From: Prevotellaceae bacterium
GTDB taxonomy: Bacteria; Bacteroidota; Bacteroidia; Bacteroidales; UBA932
Assembly (NCBI GenBank): GCA_031284065.1
Contig: JAITAP010000266.1
Coordinates: 1 to 27,622 of the forward strand
Direction: 5' to 3'
DNA length: 27,622 nucleotides
Shown: in pieces, positions 7,801 through 14,122 of the stretch
Position numbering within the stretch: the first letter of the stretch is position 1
How the letters are laid out: each line of letters starts with the position of its first letter
Notes under the pieces: generated by a model
The model's input: only the letters and a program-made list of their open reading frames with translations
What the model was told of the DNA's origin: nothing
The model's database searches: none
Position numbers and translations under genes: made by a program

Positions 7801-7850
7801 TCTAATAATTGCTCAAATCCTAATTCTGTATAAAAAAAATTTGTGACCAT
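4839..7850 (-). CDS. Adenine-N6 DNA methyltransferase of a type IIG/Eco57I-like restriction-modification system
   Basis: The product is 1003 residues. An N-terminal region (about 1-180) with FPAVLFKEV and ATEIRIYNC resembles the N-termini of Eco57I-like enzymes. A helical region then leads to GQFYTPYPLVELML (about 314-327), the SAM-binding motif DFACGSGIF (345-353), the acidic motif GIEIDP (389-394) and the catalytic NPPF (469-472). These are the gamma-class N6-adenine methylase motifs in order. Residues of about 600-900 are likely target recognition. The family methylates adenine within a recognition site. I cannot tell whether the N-terminus retains nuclease activity, and the coupled downstream PD-(D/E)xK protein may supply cleavage. 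A -7 box (TACTTTTG, minus strand 7882-7875) lies just upstream. Low GC and inverted orientation suggest acquisition. Confidence 0.87.
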   Translation of the reverse strand: MVTNFFYTELGFEQLLDCSRVTSSYPQYPELENIGADKVYFSGDFPAVLFKEVESFREQELREIAEIQRKAWSYRKIIFLFAASATEIRIYNCYEKPKYLKTGADVSTEIESYEIFKTSKDDSANLKILVELFSQVGVDCGLLWTSEYGIREKVNVQRRIDRFLVQSLKKTAQILGNDIKDKEIIHGLLMRSLFILYLEDKGAAKEAGLYSRIKPDASSYFDILGNVDATYKLFDTLHEHFYGNVFPVIAGEQKLVTVAHLQKIKNCFIDGDLSGNPKLFDNWKVFDFSFIQIELLSEVYENFLGELDEKRARGQFYTPYPLVELMLNDKLPAKNETNCQVKTLDFACGSGIFLVESYKRLIRRWKNANPGKKILFTDLRDILVGNIFGIEIDPLAIKVAAFSLYLALVEELDPKTLWIEKKYQLPYLINNPKDPSLKGKQGKNLWRRDTIVDVDAEKFIVKADLLVGNPPFGTDDISPEIKGYLSKRSYPQEQVLAFLDKAVHFTNDNGQIALIFNTKILTNTGKKYQNFREWLFNKTYVEKVYNLSIYRKAKKNFGGQLFNSATVPVSIAYYRKSMPQKISNVVEYCAPKTYLKSNVIDGLLLDNTDVKFLPRYECQKPDTKIWKIAMWGTQQDFAFLAKLASNNKSLADDMRWISGRGLNADSENLDFIPDKMLKTSLIGRYYTGKNGVLTFNKKHYRSNNDSLFIPPFILVKEMQHNRKIAASLIDYEVYCTTGAFVINGVEAPLYLKKELVNYLNSDIVRYILFLTSSTWGIERERICLLNELMEIPAVSAEENIENKIATQCFDEIVNQLLLPLPNQQIIEENEAILLNEFFRTLNITEKEQVLIHDTLKFSLDLLEQGENSIGFKRISCDENMAYAQMLRQELADFYAETNHKINVTIYDVRRFSPLNLVVLRFSDTEKPAEVKDAAEVTPLLKELNKYSIQEKGKSIYVQKQLRYCNKDTMYVIKPNQKRFWTRSQAMEDAMLLIAEIANMGEKR

Positions 7851-7874
7851 CTAACGTTTTCATCTTTGTTTGTG

Positions 7875-7882
7875 CAAAAGTA
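7875..7882 (-). promoter_or_regulatory. TAnnTTTG -7 box for the restriction-modification operon
   Basis: Read on the minus strand this is TACTTTTG, 25-32 bases upstream of the methyltransferase ATG. It fits the Bacteroidota -7 consensus. I see no matching TTTG at the usual -33 distance and no copy of the ATACCA-N6-TGGTAT dyad found at the pst promoters. Confidence 0.5.
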
Positions 7883-8070
7883 CAAATAAAATTATTGTCT
7901 TCCATTTTTTTCGCAATCTTTCCGTATTTCAGCTACCGGTGGGCGGAGCGTCGCACTGCCGTTTGCAGGCAGTAGAAAAGTGCAACAGGTTTTTAAAGCC
8001 CACTTCAAAGCATGGATGGCGCCCATGCTTGATTGATATAAATTGTAGTTATACTTGATTTTGTAAGCTG

Positions 8071-8150
8071 TTATTGTCCACAAATTACATGATTTCCACT
8101 AATTCTTTGTTGTAAACTCGTTATAATTCGTGTAATTCTGTGGGCAATAA
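8071..8150. repeat. Imperfect inverted repeat, REP-like
   Basis: The left arm (TTATTGTCCACAAATTACAT, 8071-8090) pairs with the right arm ending GTAATTCTGTGGGCAATAA (8132-8150), with a few mismatches and one bulged base. It lies between divergent genes and has no coding content. Its style matches the unrelated palindrome at 12388-12488. Confidence 0.6.
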
Positions 8151-8212
8151 GTCTATGGAGCCCTGAAGGGAAATTACCCTCCCCCCCAATTTTTTTTCCG
8201 AAAATGGAAAAA

Positions 8213-8260
8213 ATACCATGTTTGTGGTATTTCATGGCAGAAAATAAGGCTGTACTTTTG
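8213..8260 (+). promoter_or_regulatory. Operator dyad plus TAnnTTTG promoter upstream of the pstS-like genes
   Basis: ATACCA-TGTTTG-TGGTAT (8213-8230) is identical to the pstB copy, including the TTCATG that follows it (to 8236). The -7 box TACTTTTG (8253-8260) lies 22 bases past the dyad, exactly as at pstB, while the intervening bases differ. Conservation confined to the dyad and the -7 box at fixed spacing indicates functional sites rather than a recent duplication. Confidence 0.72.
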
Positions 8261-8302
8261 TCCCGAAAAATTTACAGCTTACTAATCAAAAACATTTTTA
8301 TC

Positions 8303-9277
8303 ATGAAAAAAGCAGCTTACAGCATTTTAGCAGCTTCGTTTGGGTTGTTGTCGTCGGGAAACCTTTCATCTCAGGACATCCAAATTGAAGGCACGAAGTT
8401 CGTACACCCGATTGTCGAAAAGTGGATTACGGAGTACAAAAAAGAAAATCCCGATACGCGGATAAACATCAAAACTGCGCAGGAAGCGGGCGAATACGCC
8501 GACTTGCACGTTGTTTTCGGCGCAGCTCCGAGCGAAAGCAATAGCGACAGCAAGGTTATCTACGTGGGTCGCTACGCCCTGATACCCGTCAGCAACTCCG
8601 GCAACCCCCTGCTGGAGAAAGCCGGAAAAGGGCTGAAGAAAAAGGATTTGGTCAACCTCGTCTTTGAAAAAGATATACTGGACGAGGATTTTGATGCGGA
8701 CGAAAAGCCCAAGTACGCGGCAACGGTTTACACGCGGGAGAGCAAAGCCCCAACGGCCATTACCTTAGCCGAGTATTTCAGCCAGTCGCCCGAAAAAATC
8801 AAGGGGAAAAAAGTTTTTGGCGACGAAATTTACCTGCTGAACGCCATCCGGAAGGATAAAACCGGCATCACCTTCAATACGCTCAACTACGTATATGATT
8901 TGAAGTCGCGGCAGCTGAAATCCGAAATTAGCATCCTGCCGCTTTCCCTGAAATCAAAGCAAAAGGAGGCGCTGGAATCGCACGATATTGACAGGGTGAT
9001 TTCGCTGCTGGAGGAAGCCAAAGTCGAAACTATTCCGGTGGAAAATTTCGGGCTGCAAATTCCGGCAAAGTACGAGGACAGTAAGGAGGTTGCGCACTTT
9101 GTCCGCTGGATTTTAAACCACGGGCAAAAGTTCAACCACGAGTATGGCTTCCTAACGCTGGACGACAAAACATCTTCCTCTCAAAAAACGCAGGTGGATA
9201 AGCTACTGGCAAAGAGCGACGGCAAAGACGGTATAAAGCTGGCTTCGGCAACGGCGGGAGATTTTGGAAAGAAGTAA
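8303..9277 (+). CDS. PstS-like periplasmic substrate-binding protein, divergent
   Basis: The product is 324 residues with an N-terminal signal peptide (MKKAAYSILAASFGLLSSG) and no lipobox. I chose ATG 8303 because the upstream in-frame ATG at 8204 lies before the operator. The mature protein has the PstS-type plan: IEGTKFVHPIVEKW near the start, a central VYTRESKAPTA where PstS proteins carry TRSDxSGT, and a C-terminal VAHFVRWILNHGQ helix. The glycine-rich anion loop and the Ser-Gly-Thr triad of phosphate binders are missing. It is therefore either a binding protein for another ligand or a sensor or chaperone-like paralogue. A second, more canonical paralogue follows 63 bases downstream, so two binding proteins may share one permease. 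The upstream element is shared with pstB. Confidence 0.72.
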   Translation: MKKAAYSILAASFGLLSSGNLSSQDIQIEGTKFVHPIVEKWITEYKKENPDTRINIKTAQEAGEYADLHVVFGAAPSESNSDSKVIYVGRYALIPVSNSGNPLLEKAGKGLKKKDLVNLVFEKDILDEDFDADEKPKYAATVYTRESKAPTAITLAEYFSQSPEKIKGKKVFGDEIYLLNAIRKDKTGITFNTLNYVYDLKSRQLKSEISILPLSLKSKQKEALESHDIDRVISLLEEAKVETIPVENFGLQIPAKYEDSKEVAHFVRWILNHGQKFNHEYGFLTLDDKTSSSQKTQVDKLLAKSDGKDGIKLASATAGDFGKK

Positions 9278-9324
9278 GCCCGCCCGTGTTTTTGGCGTGG
9301 CTACGTTACCCTTGCGCAAATTGC

Positions 9325-9332
9325 TATTTTTG
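9325..9332 (+). promoter_or_regulatory. Possible -7 box upstream of the second pstS gene
   Basis: TATTTTTG fits TAnnTTTG but lies only eight bases before the ATG at 9341. It would give an almost leaderless transcript, and no good -33 box is visible. Read-through from the first pstS is at least as likely. Confidence 0.25.
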
Positions 9333-9340
9333 ATAATTGT

Positions 9341-10309
9341 ATGAAAAAGAAAAGTTTATTTTTGGCGGCAGCTGTCCTGCTGCTGGCGGCCTGCTCAAGC
9401 AACCCGAAAAAAAAAGTCGCCGCCTCCGGAGCCGCAGGCGGCCTGAGCGGTGAGGTTCAGATTTCGGGCGCTTTTGCCCTCTACCCCATGGCGGTGAGGT
9501 GGGTTGAGGAGTTTAAAAAGCTGCACCCGGACGTGAGGTTTGACGTTTCGGGCGGCGGCGCGGGAAAAGGCATGACCGACGTTTTGGCAGGGGTGGTTGA
9601 TATTGGCATGGTCTCCCGCGAGCTGTACCCCGAAGAGGTGGCAAAAGGTGCGCTGGGCTTTGCAACCGTCAAGGATGCCGTGATACCAACCATCAACGTT
9701 GCCAACCCCGACTTGGAGGCCTTGCTGAGAATCGGCCTAAAAAGGGACGTCGCCAAGCAGCTTTGGGACGAAAAAATCAAAACGTGGGGAGAGGCGCTGG
9801 GCACCGGAAGCAAAACGCCGGTGCACGTCTTTACCCGCTCCGACGCCTGCGGAGCCGCCGAAACGTTTGCCGCATGGCTGGGCGTGAAGCAGGAAAACCT
9901 GAAGGCAACCGCCGTCTTTGGCGACCCCGGGCTTGCCGACGCTGTCAGAAAAGACAGAGTGGGTATTGGCTACAACAACATTTCGTACGCCTACGACCAA
10001 AGCTCCAAAAAGCCTTTTGAGGGCTTGGCCATCATTCCGCTGGACGTGAACGGTAACGGGCAGGTTGACCCGGAGGAACGCTTTTACGAAACGTCGGAAG
10101 CCCTTATTGCCGCCATCAACGACGGCAAGTACCCTTCGCCGCCCGCCCGCGACCTGTACCTGGTAACAAACGGCAAGCCGACAAAGCCCGAAGTAATTGC
10201 GTTCCTTAAGTATGTGCTTGCCGAAGGCCAGCAGTACGCGGGCGAAACCGGATACATCGGGCTAAGCAAAGAGAAGCTGGAGAGCGAAATTAATAAAGTG
10301 GAGCCTTGA
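9341..10309 (+). CDS. pstS: PstS-family substrate-binding lipoprotein
   Basis: The product is 322 residues. The N-terminus MKKKSLFLAAAVLLLAACSS is a lipoprotein signal with Cys18 as the acylated residue, so it is membrane-anchored. Family features are SGAFALYPM (about 42-50), the glycine-rich SGGGAGKGM (about 70-78), VVDIGMVSRE (85-94), TRSDACGAAETF (165-176) and FGDPGLADAVRKDRVGIGYNN. Phosphate-specific PstS normally has Ser-Gly-Thr where this protein has Cys170-Gly171-Ala172, so the anion contact is altered and the ligand is uncertain. The stop overlaps the TTG start of pstC, which indicates translational coupling to the permease. It is probably the main binding protein of this importer. 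Confidence 0.82.
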   Translation: MKKKSLFLAAAVLLLAACSSNPKKKVAASGAAGGLSGEVQISGAFALYPMAVRWVEEFKKLHPDVRFDVSGGGAGKGMTDVLAGVVDIGMVSRELYPEEVAKGALGFATVKDAVIPTINVANPDLEALLRIGLKRDVAKQLWDEKIKTWGEALGTGSKTPVHVFTRSDACGAAETFAAWLGVKQENLKATAVFGDPGLADAVRKDRVGIGYNNISYAYDQSSKKPFEGLAIIPLDVNGNGQVDPEERFYETSEALIAAINDGKYPSPPARDLYLVTNGKPTKPEVIAFLKYVLAEGQQYAGETGYIGLSKEKLESEINKVEP

Positions 10310-11193
10310 GAATCTTCAAAGACAACCTTGCCAAAAGGCTGATGCAGACCCTCACGCTGGCTTCGCTACTCATCATAGCGCTAATGGGTGCGGGCTTGTA
10401 CTACAAATCATCCGCCATCATTCGGGTAAGTTCGGTGTGGGAGTTGCTGTCCACCTCCGAGTGGAGCCCCTTAGCCGGCAAGTTTGGCTTTCTCACGTTT
10501 ATACTCAGCTCAATCTACGTAACCGTGCTTGCCGTAGTCATTGCGCTGCCGGTATCCTTGCTGACGGCTTTGTACCTCACGGAGCAGGCAAAATCGTGGG
10601 TGAAGAAGCTGGTGTTCCCCGTGCTGGATATACTGGCGGGGATACCGTCGGTGGTGTACGGCGTTTGGGGCATTTTGATAATCGTACCCTTTATCGCCGA
10701 CGTGCTGGGGCCGTACTTTGTCGATTACACGAGCGGGTACAGTATGCTGGCGGGCGGCGTAGTCCTTAGCGTGATGATTATTCCGCTGCTCGTAAGCTTG
10801 TTTGTGGAGATATTCTCCACCGTTCCCCACGACTTTAAGGAAGCGTCTTTTTCGCTGGGCGCAACGCGCTGGCAAACGTCCCGCCGGGTTGTTGTGCGAA
10901 AAGCAATGCCGGGAATTATTGCCGCCGTAGTTTTGGCTATATCCAAGGCGTTTGGCGAAACGTTGGCGGTCTTAATGGTTTGCGGCAATACGGTCAGGAA
11001 GCCCGAGTCTCTTTTTGACAGCTGCTACCCGCTGCCCGCGCTCATCGCCAACAACTACGGGGAAATGCTTTCCCTCCCCATGTACGAATCGGCGCTAATG
11101 TTTGCAGCCTTAGTAATGTTTGTCATCATCTTAATTTTTAACGCCATATCGCGCATCATCCTCCAGCGGGTAGAAAAAAGTTTTAAGCTGTAG
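10306..11193 (+). CDS. pstC: PstC-type ABC transporter permease
   Basis: The product is 295 residues with about six membrane helices, and is a BPD-type inner-membrane component. The segment GIPSVVYGVWG (loop before a helix) and the coupling-helix region FKEASFSLGATRWQTSRRVV identify PstC/PstA permeases, where the EAA-type loop contacts PstB. The start is TTG at 10306 inside the stop of pstS (TTGA). The next ATG, at 10342, would remove the charged N-terminal segment usually present, so I prefer the coupled TTG. It pairs with PstA to form the pore. Substrate is uncertain for the reasons given for the binding proteins. Confidence 0.88.
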   Translation: MRIFKDNLAKRLMQTLTLASLLIIALMGAGLYYKSSAIIRVSSVWELLSTSEWSPLAGKFGFLTFILSSIYVTVLAVVIALPVSLLTALYLTEQAKSWVKKLVFPVLDILAGIPSVVYGVWGILIIVPFIADVLGPYFVDYTSGYSMLAGGVVLSVMIIPLLVSLFVEIFSTVPHDFKEASFSLGATRWQTSRRVVVRKAMPGIIAAVVLAISKAFGETLAVLMVCGNTVRKPESLFDSCYPLPALIANNYGEMLSLPMYESALMFAALVMFVIILIFNAISRIILQRVEKSFKL

Positions 11194-11414
11194 GGAGGAG
11201 GTTTTAAAAACAACTGTTTTGCATTACAACAAATTGATTATCAAATAAATAAAATGCAACCAAATTTTAGCCGCTCAATAGCGATGATAGGATGTAGAAG
11301 CATAGAACATAGAAGCGCAGAATGTAGCGTTTTAGAGCATAAAATATTAGAATCCAGAAGTATAGCCCTCTCTGCTTTTCATCCCAAACCTCCAACTTCC
11401 TTAATTTCCCCGCC
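11194..11414. other. pstC-pstA gap with short irregular AGAA repeats
   Basis: A 221-base gap interrupts an otherwise compact permease pair. From about 11295 to 11350 the text repeats TAGAA or CAGAA at roughly 7-9 base intervals (GTAGAAGCATAGAACATAGA and onward). There is no coding sense, no obvious -7 box and no terminator. It is an AT-rich spacer or a degenerate microsatellite. Confidence 0.4.
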
Positions 11415-12263
11415 ATGAAACTCAAATTTATAGAAGAAAAAATATTCAACGTACTGATGATTTTGGCAACGCTCATTGTCTTTGCATTTTTTGCCAGCAT
11501 CATAGGCACCATTGTGCAGAAAGGCTTTCCCTCGCTCACCTGGGACATGGTAACCAAGCTGCCCGGCGGCGGGTTTTACGTCGGCAAAGAGGGCGGCATC
11601 CTGAACGCCATCGCCGGCTCTTTGATGATTGTTTTAGGCTCAACAGCGTTAGGCTTGGCGATTAGTATTCCGGTGGTATTTTACATCAACGTGTACCTGC
11701 GGAAAAAATCAAAGCTGGCCTACCTTACCCGCCTGACGTTCGACGTGCTGTTTGGCGTTCCCTCAATTGTTTACGGGGCGTTTGGCTTCACGATTATGAT
11801 ATTCTTCGGGCTCAAGACCTCGCTTTTGGGGGGAATTATCGTCATCACGCTCCTGATTATCCCCATTTTCGTCCGCTCCATGGACGAAGTGGCAAAGTCC
11901 GTCCCCAAAGATTTGCTGGACGCTACCTACTCGCTGGGCGCCACCAAGCTGGAAGCCGTGAGGGTTGTGCTGCGGCAAATAGCGCCGGGCATAGCCACCG
12001 CAACGCTGCTATCCGTCGGCAGAGCCATTGGCGATGCGGCAGGCGTAATGTTCACGGCAGGCTTTACGGACAACATTCCCTCCTCCCTAAGCCAGCCCGC
12101 AGCCACGCTACCGCTGTCGGTCTTTTTCCAGCTGAGCAGCCCCATCCCCGAAGTCCGGGAGCGGGCGTACGCCGCCGCCCTGTTGCTCACGATTATCGTG
12201 CTGATATTAAGCATAACGGGGCGGCTCATCATGAACAGGTTTTCAAAAAACAGGATTTCGTAA
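11415..12263 (+). CDS. pstA: PstA-type ABC transporter permease
   Basis: The product is 282 residues with about six membrane helices. The marker segments are FGVPSIVYGAFG (middle) and LLDATYSLGATKLEAVRVVLRQIAPGI, the cytoplasmic coupling loop. The periplasmic LPGGGFYVGKEGGILNAIAGSL region is characteristic of PstA. The protein forms the transport channel with PstC and is driven by PstB. No pstB or phoU follows. The only PstB-like ATPase in view is the gene at 837-1607, under the same upstream element as this operon. The start at ATG 11415 follows TTTCCCCGCC with no clear Shine-Dalgarno sequence. Confidence 0.88.
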   Translation: MKLKFIEEKIFNVLMILATLIVFAFFASIIGTIVQKGFPSLTWDMVTKLPGGGFYVGKEGGILNAIAGSLMIVLGSTALGLAISIPVVFYINVYLRKKSKLAYLTRLTFDVLFGVPSIVYGAFGFTIMIFFGLKTSLLGGIIVITLLIIPIFVRSMDEVAKSVPKDLLDATYSLGATKLEAVRVVLRQIAPGIATATLLSVGRAIGDAAGVMFTAGFTDNIPSSLSQPAATLPLSVFFQLSSPIPEVRERAYAAALLLTIIVLILSITGRLIMNRFSKNRIS

Positions 12264-12387
12264 GCGTCGGCGTGGTTAAATGCCGGAGAAAAACGGGGGA
12301 CGCTGCACTCCTAACGGAATGTCGTGCGCGATTAGGTACCATCGATAGCGCCTGATACGTCAGGTAGCGCGCCTCAAATTGGTTGTT

Positions 12388-12488
12388 TTAGCACGCAGAT
12401 AGCGCAGGTTCGACAGATTTACACAGGTTTTATTCATTCCTCCGGCTGCGTAAATCTGCATCATCTGCGCCATCTGCGTGCGTGCTAA
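12388..12488. repeat. 101-base imperfect palindrome, REP-like
   Basis: The ends are TTAGCACGCAGAT and ATCTGCGTGCGTGCTAA, which are complementary apart from a GCGT duplication in the right end. Internally, GCGCAG pairs with CTGCGC and ACAGATTTAC with GTAAATCTG. The arms flank a short CCTCCGG centre. Such palindromes are common between Bacteroidota genes. It might also attenuate read-through from pstA. Confidence 0.65.
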
Positions 12489-12585
12489 CACGCAATGTAC
12501 GACGCTACCCGTAATTTCTCCACAACATTTTCACAAAAAATAGATGATTTTTACATATAAATAGATGGGTGCGCTATTTCTGTTC

Positions 12586-12593
12586 TAACTTTG
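12586..12593 (+). promoter_or_regulatory. -7 box for the Xaa-Pro aminopeptidase gene
   Basis: TAACTTTG matches TAnnTTTG exactly and lies 31 bases before ATG 12625. I do not see a TTTG at the expected -33 distance. Confidence 0.5.
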
Positions 12594-12624
12594 TACGTAC
12601 CTTTACGCCAAAAATCTGATAGCT

Positions 12625-13998
12625 ATGTTTACAAAAGAAATTTACACCCAACGCAGAAACCTACTCAAAAAAACGGTAGGCTCCGGCATCCTGCTTTTTT
12701 TAGGCAACGACGAATGTGGAATGAACTACGCAGACAACGCCTACGACTTCCGGCAAGACTCCACGTTCCTTTACTACTTTGGCCTGCCGTACAGCGGTCT
12801 CGCCGCCGTAGTTAATATCGACGAGGACGATACGGTTATTTTCGGCGACGAAATTTCCCTCGACCACATTGTCTGGATGGGAACGCAGCCTACGCTGAAG
12901 GAAAAAAGCGAAAGCATAGGCGTGCAAAAGACGCTGCCTTCCGAACAGCTGCCCGGCTACCTGCGCGCGGCCGCAAAAAAGGGGCAACCCGTCCGCTTCT
13001 TGCCAACCTACCGCGCAGAGCACGCGCTGAAGCTGCAAAGCTGGCTGGCGCTCCCGCCTTCGGAGCAAAAGCCGTCCCTTGAGCTCATAAAAGCGGTGGT
13101 CAACATGCGCAGCTATAAATCGGCGGAGGAAATTGCCGAAATAGAAAAAGCTTGCGACATTACCGCCGATATGCACATTGCGGCAACGAAAGCGCTTCGC
13201 GTCGGAATGAAAGAGTACGAAATTGCCGGGCTGATTGCTCAAACGGCGCTGGCTGCCGGCGGAAAGCTTTCTTTCCCGACCATTGCCACCATCAACGGGC
13301 AAATACTGCACAACCACCACTACGGCAACACCGTAAAGGAAAACGATATGCTTCTGGTTGACGCCGGGGCAGAAACCGAAATGGGCTACGCCGGCGATAT
13401 GTCGTCAACTATTCCGGCAGGAAAAAAATTTACCCCCGGGCAAAAAGAAATATACGATATACAGGTAGCCTCACATTTGGCTGCGGTAGAGGCGTTGCGC
13501 CCCGGCGTGTACTTCAGGGATGTTTACGACCTGTCGGCTAAAGTCATCTGCGAGGGAATGAAATCGCTCGGCATAATGACGGGCAACAGCGACGACGCGG
13601 TTCGGCTGGGGGCGCACGCCATGTTCCTCCCCTGCGGGCTGGGGCACATGATGGGGCTGGACGTGCACGACATGGAAAACTTGGGCGAAGAGTGGGTAGG
13701 CTATGACGGCGAAGCCAAAAGCACGCAGTTTGGCCGCAAATCCCTCCGCCTTGCCCGCAAGCTCGAGCCGGGCTTTGTGCTGACCATCGAGCCGGGCGTT
13801 TACTTCATCCCCGAGCTGATAGACCGCTGGAAAGGCGAAAGGAAATTCGCGGATTTCATTAACTACGACAAGCTCGAAGCCTACCGGAGCTTCGGCGGAA
13901 TACGCAACGAAGAAGACTACCTGATTACGGAAACCGGCGCTCGCCGCCTGGGGAAGAAAATTCCCTTAACAACGGAGGAAGTCGAAGCCTTGCGGTAG
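12625..13998 (+). CDS. pepP: Xaa-Pro aminopeptidase (M24B, aminopeptidase P N-domain type)
   Basis: The product is 457 residues with the two-domain plan of bacterial PepP. The N-terminal aminopeptidase P domain (about 1-150) contains GNDECGMNYADNAYDFRQDS. The pita-bread domain carries the five metal ligands: Asp246 (VDAGAE), Asp258 (AGDMSSTIP), His341 (GLGHMMGLDVHD), Glu389 (TIEPGVYF) and Glu429 (GGIRNEEDYLIT). It removes an N-terminal residue when proline is in the second position, normally in the cytoplasm with two Mn ions. All ligands are present, so it should be active. The next item downstream is a glycyl-radical remnant, so the gene sits at a recombination junction. A second, longer M24 peptidase lies 1.7 kb downstream. 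Confidence 0.92.
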   Translation: MFTKEIYTQRRNLLKKTVGSGILLFLGNDECGMNYADNAYDFRQDSTFLYYFGLPYSGLAAVVNIDEDDTVIFGDEISLDHIVWMGTQPTLKEKSESIGVQKTLPSEQLPGYLRAAAKKGQPVRFLPTYRAEHALKLQSWLALPPSEQKPSLELIKAVVNMRSYKSAEEIAEIEKACDITADMHIAATKALRVGMKEYEIAGLIAQTALAAGGKLSFPTIATINGQILHNHHYGNTVKENDMLLVDAGAETEMGYAGDMSSTIPAGKKFTPGQKEIYDIQVASHLAAVEALRPGVYFRDVYDLSAKVICEGMKSLGIMTGNSDDAVRLGAHAMFLPCGLGHMMGLDVHDMENLGEEWVGYDGEAKSTQFGRKSLRLARKLEPGFVLTIEPGVYFIPELIDRWKGERKFADFINYDKLEAYRSFGGIRNEEDYLITETGARRLGKKIPLTTEEVEALR

Positions 13999-14106
13999 CC
14001 CGGAGGGGTTATATTCGGTAAAGGGCTGATTGTTCGCGTGGCGGGCTACAGCGGCTACTTCAACGATTTGGGCGTTGACCTGCAAAACGAGAAGGTTATA
14101 ACATAG
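13999..14106 (+). pseudogene. C-terminal remnant of a glycyl radical enzyme
   Basis: Directly after the pepP stop, an open frame runs to TAG 14104-14106 with no start codon of its own. It ends LIVRVAGYSGYFNDLGVDLQ-NEKVIT. RVAGYSxYFxDL with LQxE is the glycyl-radical loop and tail of pyruvate formate-lyase-like enzymes and related dehydratases, where the Gly of RVAGY carries the radical. About 35 codons remain out of a normal 750-850. The last residues differ from the usual E-I-I-x-R-T end. It is interpreted as the scar of a deletion or recombination that removed the enzyme. The identification is from motif recognition only. Confidence 0.55.
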
Positions 14107-14122
14107 AAGTGGAGTAAGCATA

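Larger units (their letters stand above)
7851..8302. other. Intergenic region between the restriction-modification operon and pstS, with hairpins
   Basis: No gene is supported. The divergent region holds the methyltransferase promoter, a small hairpin ACTGCC-N7-GGCAGT (7955-7973), a second hairpin AAGCATGG-N7-CCATGCTT (8008-8030), a longer imperfect inverted repeat (8071-8150), a C-run and T-run near 8180-8198, and the pstS operator and promoter (8213-8260). Confidence 0.65.
12264..12624. other. Intergenic region with palindromes, pstA to pepP
   Basis: No gene is supported. The region contains a small hairpin CCTGA-TACG-TCAGG near 12350, a 101-base imperfect palindrome (12388-12488), and a -7 box (12586-12593) ahead of the aminopeptidase gene. 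Confidence 0.6.

Noticed and set aside
7870..8083. Short open frames between the methyltransferase and pstS
   Set aside because: They cross the methyltransferase promoter and palindromic intergenic DNA and have no start signal or domain.
8204..8302. Upstream ATG as the start of the first pstS-like gene
   Set aside because: ATG 8204 lies before the operator and promoter and would put 33 residues ahead of a good signal peptide beginning at 8303.
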